This document shows, piece after piece, positions 6,298 to 10,203 of a DNA stretch of 10,203 nt. The notes under the pieces are model-generated. The model was not told the DNA's origin. It did no database searches and saw only the letters and a list, made by a program, of their open reading frames with translations. Positions within the stretch are counted from its first letter, which is position 1. Each line of letters opens with the position of its first letter. Location: the NCBI GenBank assembly GCA_964572965.1, contig CAZNHL010000104.1, positions 1 to 10,203 of the forward strand, given 5' to 3'. The position numbers and the translations under genes are program-made. Origin of the DNA: CAZNHL01 sp964572965 (GTDB lineage: Bacteria > Bacteroidota > Bacteroidia > Cytophagales > UBA9547).

Positions 6298-7362
6298 CTT
6301 ATAAACCCTTACTCTGAATACATAATCCTGGATTTTGCGTATCTGCTCTGATCGGCTTAAATAAGCTACAGGAGAATAAGTCGGTAATTGAATCCTGATT
6401 TTACTGCTATCAGCTTCAAGTGCTGTAATGGTTTTTCTCAGATAAAAGGTTTTTAAGGCAAATGCCGCACCTTCTATATCTGTCTGTTTGCCACTTACAA
6501 TTCCGCTTACATTGCCTCTCTCATCAAGTAAAGGTCCTCCGCTATTGCCCGGATTTACAGGAATAGAAACCTGATAAGCGCTTGTATCTCCTTTGTAACC
6601 TGTGCGGGAACTGATGTAACCATCACCAAAAACAATGTCTTCGCGGGGATAACCAAGCGTAAACACCTTCTCTCCCAGCCCTTTTGTTTTGGTATTGAAT
6701 GTATAAGGAATCCTACCAAACGATTTCAGTTCTGAAGCCATCACCCTGAGAATGGCAAGGTCAAGTACCTTGTCTGTATAAACCACAGTGGTATGTAATC
6801 TTCCGAACTTCTCATTTTCTATAAAAACAGAATCAGACTCCCGCACTAAGTGATAACTGGTAACAACATAACCATTAGAACTAAGCGCAAAACCTGTTCC
6901 GCTGAAATTACCGGGATTGACAATCTTCTTGTCATCATAGATCTCTTTCCATATCTTTTTATGAGATCTCTTGATCGACTCCACTTCCATTTTCAGTTCT
7001 TTGTAATGGGCTTTCTCAACACCTGATGATTTCCAGTAATTGGCTACAGTAAATATACCTATGGTAGTCACCAATACCACTGAAGCTGCCACTACCATTG
7101 TTCTGAAATAATCTCTGAAAGCAACCGTTTTTGCAGCGGCTTTTTCAACCGGGCTTTCCATTTCAGAATGTAGCTTATCAAATTGTTCTTTGAGCGCCTT
7201 TCTGCCCCCGAAAGCACGAAGTTCACCCGTCATCTGACGTAGTAATTTTACATCTTCAGCAAATGCCGGATCAGTACGCTGGCGTTCTTCAAAAGCAGCC
7301 AGTTCTTCACCGCTCAGTTTTCCTTCCAGGTATCTCCCGATCAATTCATATCTTTCGGTCAT
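6295..7362 (-). CDS. Membrane-anchored trypsin/HtrA-like serine protease with anti-sigma-like N-terminus
   Basis: A 355-residue single-pass protein. Residues 1-80 resemble the cytoplasmic part of Bacteroidota anti-sigma factors (MTERYELIGRYLEGKLSGEE... a short helical domain, with no zinc His/Cys motif). One membrane helix lies at about 86-108. A periplasmic S1-type protease domain (about 152-315) follows, with GTGFALSSNGYVVTSYH (His171), VLDLAILRV (Asp201) and NPGNSGGPL (Ser274): the full catalytic triad and oxyanion motif. There is no PDZ domain after it, unlike DegP. The start is the ATG at 7362, overlapping the TGA of the upstream sigma gene as ATGA, with AGGAGG at 7375-7370 seven bases ahead; a longer frame to 7422 is unlikely to be used. 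Inference: a regulator that holds the ECF sigma factor and senses or cleaves something in the periplasm, perhaps itself. Confidence 0.85.
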   Translation of the reverse strand: MTERYELIGRYLEGKLSGEELAAFEERQRTDPAFAEDVKLLRQMTGELRAFGGRKALKEQFDKLHSEMESPVEKAAAKTVAFRDYFRTMVVAASVVLVTTIGIFTVANYWKSSGVEKAHYKELKMEVESIKRSHKKIWKEIYDDKKIVNPGNFSGTGFALSSNGYVVTSYHLVRESDSVFIENEKFGRLHTTVVYTDKVLDLAILRVMASELKSFGRIPYTFNTKTKGLGEKVFTLGYPREDIVFGDGYISSRTGYKGDTSAYQVSIPVNPGNSGGPLLDERGNVSGIVSGKQTDIEGAAFALKTFYLRKTITALEADSSKIRIQLPTYSPVAYLSRSEQIRKIQDYVFRVRVYK

Positions 7363-7928
7363 AGTCTTTCCTCCTCTCTTTTGTTGTTGCTGAAAAACAG
7401 TTTCTTCAGCCGCATCAGACATTTATATTTCTGATTCTTTGCATTGTCGCTATTGGTGTAACCAAACTTCTCAGAAATCTCCTGCATGTTCATATTCCTG
7501 ACATAGTAATCTTCAATCAGTGTTTTGCAGGGCTCTCCAAGACTATCCAGTGAATCATTCATTGCCTTGAAGTTTTCCTCTTTAAACTCATTGGGTTCCT
7601 CTTCAATGGTTATGAACTCCTCAAAGTCTTCCACTTTACCGGTATAACGGCTTTTGCCGGCCAGTTTTCTTAGCCATAGCCTCCGGCAAATAGAATACAG
7701 ATAAGTACTGATGCGGCAACTAAGCTCAAAGCTACTTTGAGTCAGTTTTTCATACAGGATAATCATGGCTTCCTGATAAATGTCTTTTGCCTCGTCACCA
7801 GTACCATTGTTGTTGATCACAAAATGACTGACAGCCCTGAAATGTTCTTTGTAAAGCACAGCCACGGCTGCACTTTCTCCATTCCTGATTCCCGCAATTA
7901 CTTCTTCGTCTGTCTGATAAAAATGCAT
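7359..7928 (-). CDS. RNA polymerase ECF-type sigma-70 factor
   Basis: A 189-residue ECF sigma factor. Region 2 covers about 8-92, with IAGIRNGESAAVAVLYKEHF, NNNGTGDEAKDIYQEAMIIL (39-58) and STYLYSICRRLWLRKL (74-89). After an acidic linker, region 4 covers about 120-178, with ISEKFGYTNSDNAKNQKYKC, the helix-turn-helix that reads the -35 element. It is the same type as the sigma factor at 3663-4223, sharing the NNGT..DA.D..QE, LWL(K/R)KL and NQKYKC blocks. It is the first gene of a two-gene unit with the membrane protease/anti-sigma-like gene, which is translationally coupled. The C-terminus (NNKREEERL) is charged and encodes the Shine-Dalgarno of the next gene. Start is the ATG at 7928, five residues before the conserved helix. 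Confidence 0.92.
   Translation of the reverse strand: MHFYQTDEEVIAGIRNGESAAVAVLYKEHFRAVSHFVINNNGTGDEAKDIYQEAMIILYEKLTQSSFELSCRISTYLYSICRRLWLRKLAGKSRYTGKVEDFEEFITIEEEPNEFKEENFKAMNDSLDSLGEPCKTLIEDYYVRNMNMQEISEKFGYTNSDNAKNQKYKCLMRLKKLFFSNNKREEERL
7360..7375 (-). promoter_or_regulatory. Shine-Dalgarno and ATGA stop-start overlap coupling sigma factor and protease
   Basis: AGGAGG (7375-7370) lies inside the last codons of the sigma gene, seven bases before the ATG at 7362. The ATG shares its last two bases with the sigma TGA. A full Shine-Dalgarno is unusual among the genes in this window, and it decides the start of the protease gene. Confidence 0.8.
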
Positions 7929-8274
7929 GTTCTGTTCCGGTCAGGTAAACCAATACTCCCTTAATGCAGCAACTGAATAAAGGTAACCCGGGTAAAACTA
8001 AAAATATTTCAGCTTAAGTCATTTAAGTTTCAGGTCTATTATAAGCATATAGATATTAATGGCTATCCGCTTCTATGAACCTTCTTAGGTTTTCTCCCGC
8101 AGAATTTCGCAGATTACGATTCAAAATTCCGTTTCTGTAAAATCCGAAATTTTAATAATCAATAAAATCTGCGCTATCAGCGAGATTAGTGGGCAAGAAT
8201 ATTTTTTTCAAAACGACGGGTTACCTCTCAAAGGCTTTTGCATTAAGGTAAATTTTAAACAAAACGTCAACACC
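7929..8274. other. Gene-free divergent region between the sigma gene (-) and the small lipoprotein (+)
   Basis: 346 bases without a supported gene. The sigma-proximal part contains a small dyad CTTAA-gtcat-TTAAG (8013-8027), which could be an operator, and AACCT-tctt-AGGTT (8079-8092). On the - strand, TACCTTTA (7985-7978) is one base off the -7 consensus for the sigma gene, but no -33 TTG sits at the right distance. The centre holds the second palindromic repeat copy (8096-8182). The lipoprotein side is A/T-rich with no clear promoter pair. Confidence 0.5.
8096..8182. repeat. Bacteroidota-type intergenic palindromic repeat, copy 2 (interrupted)
   Basis: CCCGCAGAATTTCGCAGATTA (8096-8116; matches copy 1 with one extra A) and TCTGCGCTATCAGCG (8168-8182) flank about 50 A/T-rich bases absent from copy 1. 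The arms CGCAGATT (8108-8115) and AATCTGCG (8166-8173) pair perfectly, and the inner AAAATT/AATTTT can pair too. A long T-run follows after some 20 bases, so termination is doubtful. Confidence 0.5.
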
Positions 8275-8466
8275 ATGAAAAATCTTGTAAAAGTATTCGC
8301 TCTTATTCTTTGTGTAGCAGGTATGTCTTCATGCAACGACACCAGTAATCCTGCTGCTAAAGTGGACACTGACGCTCCGGCAGAAATTGTAGCACCTGCA
8401 AATCCCGACAGTAGTGCTACGGAAGCAAAAACAGAGAAAGACAGTACGGCACAGCCTGCCAACTAA
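8275..8466 (+). CDS. Small Ala/Pro/Asp-rich lipoprotein
   Basis: 63 residues. A short positive N-terminus (MKNLVK), a hydrophobic core (VFALILCVAG) and a lipobox-like MSSC with Cys20 mark a lipoprotein signal peptide. The mature part has only 44 residues and is low-complexity: Ala, Pro, Asp, Ser, Thr and Glu, acidic overall, probably unfolded. No family is recognised. The ATG follows an A/C-rich leader (AACAAAACGTCAACACC) without Shine-Dalgarno, and a terminator follows the stop, supporting a real gene. It lies 78 bases before the VWA lipoprotein gene on the same strand and divergent from the sigma/protease unit. The tail could be a tether, spacer or secreted acidic peptide; this is not determined. 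Confidence 0.7.
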   Translation: MKNLVKVFALILCVAGMSSCNDTSNPAAKVDTDAPAEIVAPANPDSSATEAKTEKDSTAQPAN

Positions 8467-8476
8467 GTAAGCCATT

Positions 8477-8519
8477 GCCAGAGGTGTGGCTCTGTACCTC
8501 CCACCTCTGGTTCTTTTCT
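8477..8519 (+). terminator. Intrinsic terminator after the small lipoprotein gene
   Basis: CCAGAGGTG (8478-8486) pairs perfectly with CACCTCTGG (8502-8510) over a 15-base loop, followed by TTCTTTTCT. It separates the small lipoprotein from the VWA gene, so the latter may need read-through or its own promoter in the 25 bases left before its ATG. Confidence 0.75.
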
Positions 8520-8544
8520 GATCTAAACCTATCAATAATATCTT

Positions 8545-10098
8545 ATGAAAAAGTATTTTAAAACCGGCACCACACTGCTACTGGCATTGATGATTTCTTT
8601 TGCTTGCAGAAAAGAAAGTGACTATGAAGAAGCCGCTGCAGACTTTGTAGCTGAAGTTGAAACAGCAGAAGAGCCCAACACAGAGTCGTATTCAGCTATC
8701 CGTGAAAACAAATTCAGGAATGCTGCCAGCGACCCGCTATCCACCTTTTCTATTGATGTAGACAATGCGAGCTATTCAAATACCCGCAGGTTTCTTAATC
8801 AAGGGCATCTCCCTCCTGCAAATGCTGTACGCGTGGAAGAGTTTATCAATTACTTTACCTACGATTACCCTCAGCCTGAATCCCAAGACCCCTTCTCTGT
8901 CAATTCATCAGTGGCAGCCTGCCCATGGAATAAAGAACACTTACTGGTACAGATTGGCTTACAGGGGAAAAAAGCGAATGAAGAAGAACTACCGCTATCG
9001 AACCTTGTATTTCTGATTGATGTATCCGGCTCAATGGCAGATGAGAACAAACTTCCTTTATTAAAAAAATCGCTGACAATGATGGTTGAACATATGCAGC
9101 CTCAGGACAGGGTAAGTATTGTTGTGTATGCCGGAGCAGCAGGGCTTGTTCTCCCTTCAACCCAATGCAGGGAATTAAAAACAATCCTGAATGCACTGGA
9201 TAATCTGGAAGCAGGAGGTTCAACAGCCGGTGGCGCCGGTATTGAACTTGCATACAGTGTTGCTGAAGAGCACTTTATCAGAAATGGCAATAACCGTATT
9301 ATCCTTGCAACTGATGGTGATTTTAATGTAGGCAGTTCTTCTGACAAGGCTATGAAAAGCCTGATTGAAGAAAAGCGTAAGTCAGGAATATACCTTACTG
9401 TACTGGGTATGGGCGTGGGCAATTTGCAAGATTCTAAGATGGAAACACTGGCAGATAACGGCAATGGCAACTATTACTACATAGATGACATTGCTGAAGC
9501 AAAGAAAGTATTGGTAACCCAAATCAGAAGTACATTATTCACTATTGCCAAGGACGTGAAGATTCAGGTTGAATTTAACCCTGTCAATGTAAAAAGCTAC
9601 AGACTGATTGGTTACGAAAACCGCGTAATGGCTAACAAGGATTTCCACAACGATGCCAAAGATGCAGGTGAAATTGGTGCAGGACATACTGTAACTGCTT
9701 TATATGAAATAGAACCAGTAAAATCGGGCGACAGAACATCTTCACAAAGTAACCTCCGCTACCAGAAAACAACACTTAAGCAGGAAGCAGACCTGAGCCA
9801 TGAATTGCTCACTGTAAAATTGAGGTATAAAAAACCAAAAGAAAACAGTAGTCTGCTTATCACAAAAACTGTTTATGATGAACACAGCAGTTTCGAAGAA
9901 GCAAGTACCAATCTTCGGTTTGCTGCTTCTGTGGCTTCATTCGGAATGTTACTCCGCAACTCCGAATATAAAGGTAACAGCAGCTATGCTAAAGTCATCA
10001 AATGGGCTAATGGTGCTTTGGGTGAAGACAAAGAAGGCTCCCGTGAAGAGTTCACGGAACTGGTAGAAAAGGCCAATGAATTGTCAGGAAGGAATTAG
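8545..10098 (+). CDS. VWA-domain lipoprotein of the YfbK family
   Basis: 517 residues. Signal peptide with a hydrophobic core (TLLLALMISFA) and Cys21 as lipidation site, then an acidic linker (24-50). The YfbK-type N-terminal domain (about 63-112) shows STFSIDVDNASYSNTRRFL and EEFINYFTYDYPQP. A von Willebrand A domain (about 153-325) has a complete MIDAS: DVSGSM (159-164; D159, S161, S163), T227 in GGSTAGG and D257 in ATDGD, so metal-dependent ligand binding is expected. The C-terminal part (about 330-510) matches the family's conserved tail (LLTVKLRYKKP...FAASVASFGMLLRNSEYKG...). E. coli YfbK is somewhat longer. Function in the family is unknown; the protein should sit on the envelope. Start is the ATG at 8545 after an A/T-rich leader. 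A long terminator follows. Confidence 0.9.
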   Translation: MKKYFKTGTTLLLALMISFACRKESDYEEAAADFVAEVETAEEPNTESYSAIRENKFRNAASDPLSTFSIDVDNASYSNTRRFLNQGHLPPANAVRVEEFINYFTYDYPQPESQDPFSVNSSVAACPWNKEHLLVQIGLQGKKANEEELPLSNLVFLIDVSGSMADENKLPLLKKSLTMMVEHMQPQDRVSIVVYAGAAGLVLPSTQCRELKTILNALDNLEAGGSTAGGAGIELAYSVAEEHFIRNGNNRIILATDGDFNVGSSSDKAMKSLIEEKRKSGIYLTVLGMGVGNLQDSKMETLADNGNGNYYYIDDIAEAKKVLVTQIRSTLFTIAKDVKIQVEFNPVNVKSYRLIGYENRVMANKDFHNDAKDAGEIGAGHTVTALYEIEPVKSGDRTSSQSNLRYQKTTLKQEADLSHELLTVKLRYKKPKENSSLLITKTVYDEHSSFEEASTNLRFAASVASFGMLLRNSEYKGNSSYAKVIKWANGALGEDKEGSREEFTELVEKANELSGRN

Positions 10099-10102
10099 AC
10101 GA

Positions 10103-10149
10103 AAAGGGTTTTGCCTCAATTGAAGTTGAGGCAAAACCCTTTATATTTA
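10103..10149 (+). terminator. Long perfect hairpin terminator after the VWA gene
   Basis: A perfect 17-bp stem (10103-10119 with 10126-10142, arms starting AAAGGGTTTTGCC and ending GGCAAAACCCTTT) with a 6-base loop lies five bases after the stop. Its arms carry A- and T-runs on both sides, so it can work in both directions, which suggests a convergent gene beyond the window. Confidence 0.85.
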
Positions 10150-10203
10150 TGGCTTCGATTTCTATGGTTTAAACAATAGCAGTGGTATAAATTTTATCAT
10201 ATT

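Noticed and set aside
7363..7422. Longer N-terminus for the protease (20 extra residues beginning MSDAAEETVF)
   Set aside because: The ATG at 7362 has AGGAGG at ideal spacing and an ATGA overlap, and the anti-sigma-like domain begins there.
6231..8182. Insertion sequence or CRISPR array formed by the repeated CGCAGATT blocks
   Set aside because: Only two dispersed copies, with no transposase, no regular spacers and no target duplication visible.
10150..10203. Possible 3' end of a convergent gene on the - strand (frame ending ...IYTTAIV with TAA at 10171-10169)
   Set aside because: Only about 10 residues are visible and another frame also stops nearby; the bidirectional terminator hints at it but does not prove it.

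Overview
The window looks like chromosomal DNA of a Bacteroidota bacterium, probably Sphingobacteriia/Chitinophagia-like. The signs are moderate GC, A-rich leaders mostly lacking Shine-Dalgarno sequences, one promoter -7 box close to the Bacteroidota TAnnTTTG form, two ECF sigma factors of a Bacteroidota type, lipoproteins with Ser/Ala-Cys lipoboxes, and copies of a 'CCCGCAGA-TTCGCAGATT...TCTGCG' palindromic repeat. Genus cannot be fixed from this window.

Layout. (1) 1-791, +: the C-terminal 262 residues of a pyruvate oxidase (PoxB type). (2) 1000-3165, -: an HrpB-type DEAH RNA helicase, convergent with poxB, apparently starting at TTG and lacking the usual C-terminal domain. (3) 3166-3662: a gene-free divergent region. 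On the - strand it holds a compact two-stem fold followed directly by an intrinsic terminator, which may be a small RNA or attenuator. It also holds two GC-rich hairpins. (4) 3663-4797, +: an orphan ECF sigma factor and a peroxiredoxin-like protein, closed by a strong terminator. (5) 4903-6204, +: a cytoplasmic leucine-rich-repeat protein fused to a Ser/Thr-kinase-like domain. It ends at a palindromic repeat that doubles as a terminator. (6) 7928-6295, -: a second ECF sigma factor, translationally coupled by an ATGA overlap to a membrane protein. That protein joins an anti-sigma-like N-terminal domain, one transmembrane helix and an HtrA/trypsin-like periplasmic protease domain. (7) 8275-10098, +: a tiny Ala/Pro/Asp-rich lipoprotein and a YfbK-family VWA-domain lipoprotein, each followed by a terminator.

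How the genes may work together. The sigma/protease pair is the clearest functional unit. Its sigma factor would be held or released by a one-pass membrane protein whose outer half is a complete His-Asp-Ser protease, which suggests an envelope-stress sensor. The divergent lipoprotein and VWA genes are plausible but unproven targets. The orphan sigma factor next to a thiol-peroxidase-like protein suggests redox stress. The LRR-kinase has all main catalytic residues and may be a cytoplasmic phospho-signalling protein. No transposon, CRISPR array, tRNA or rRNA was found.
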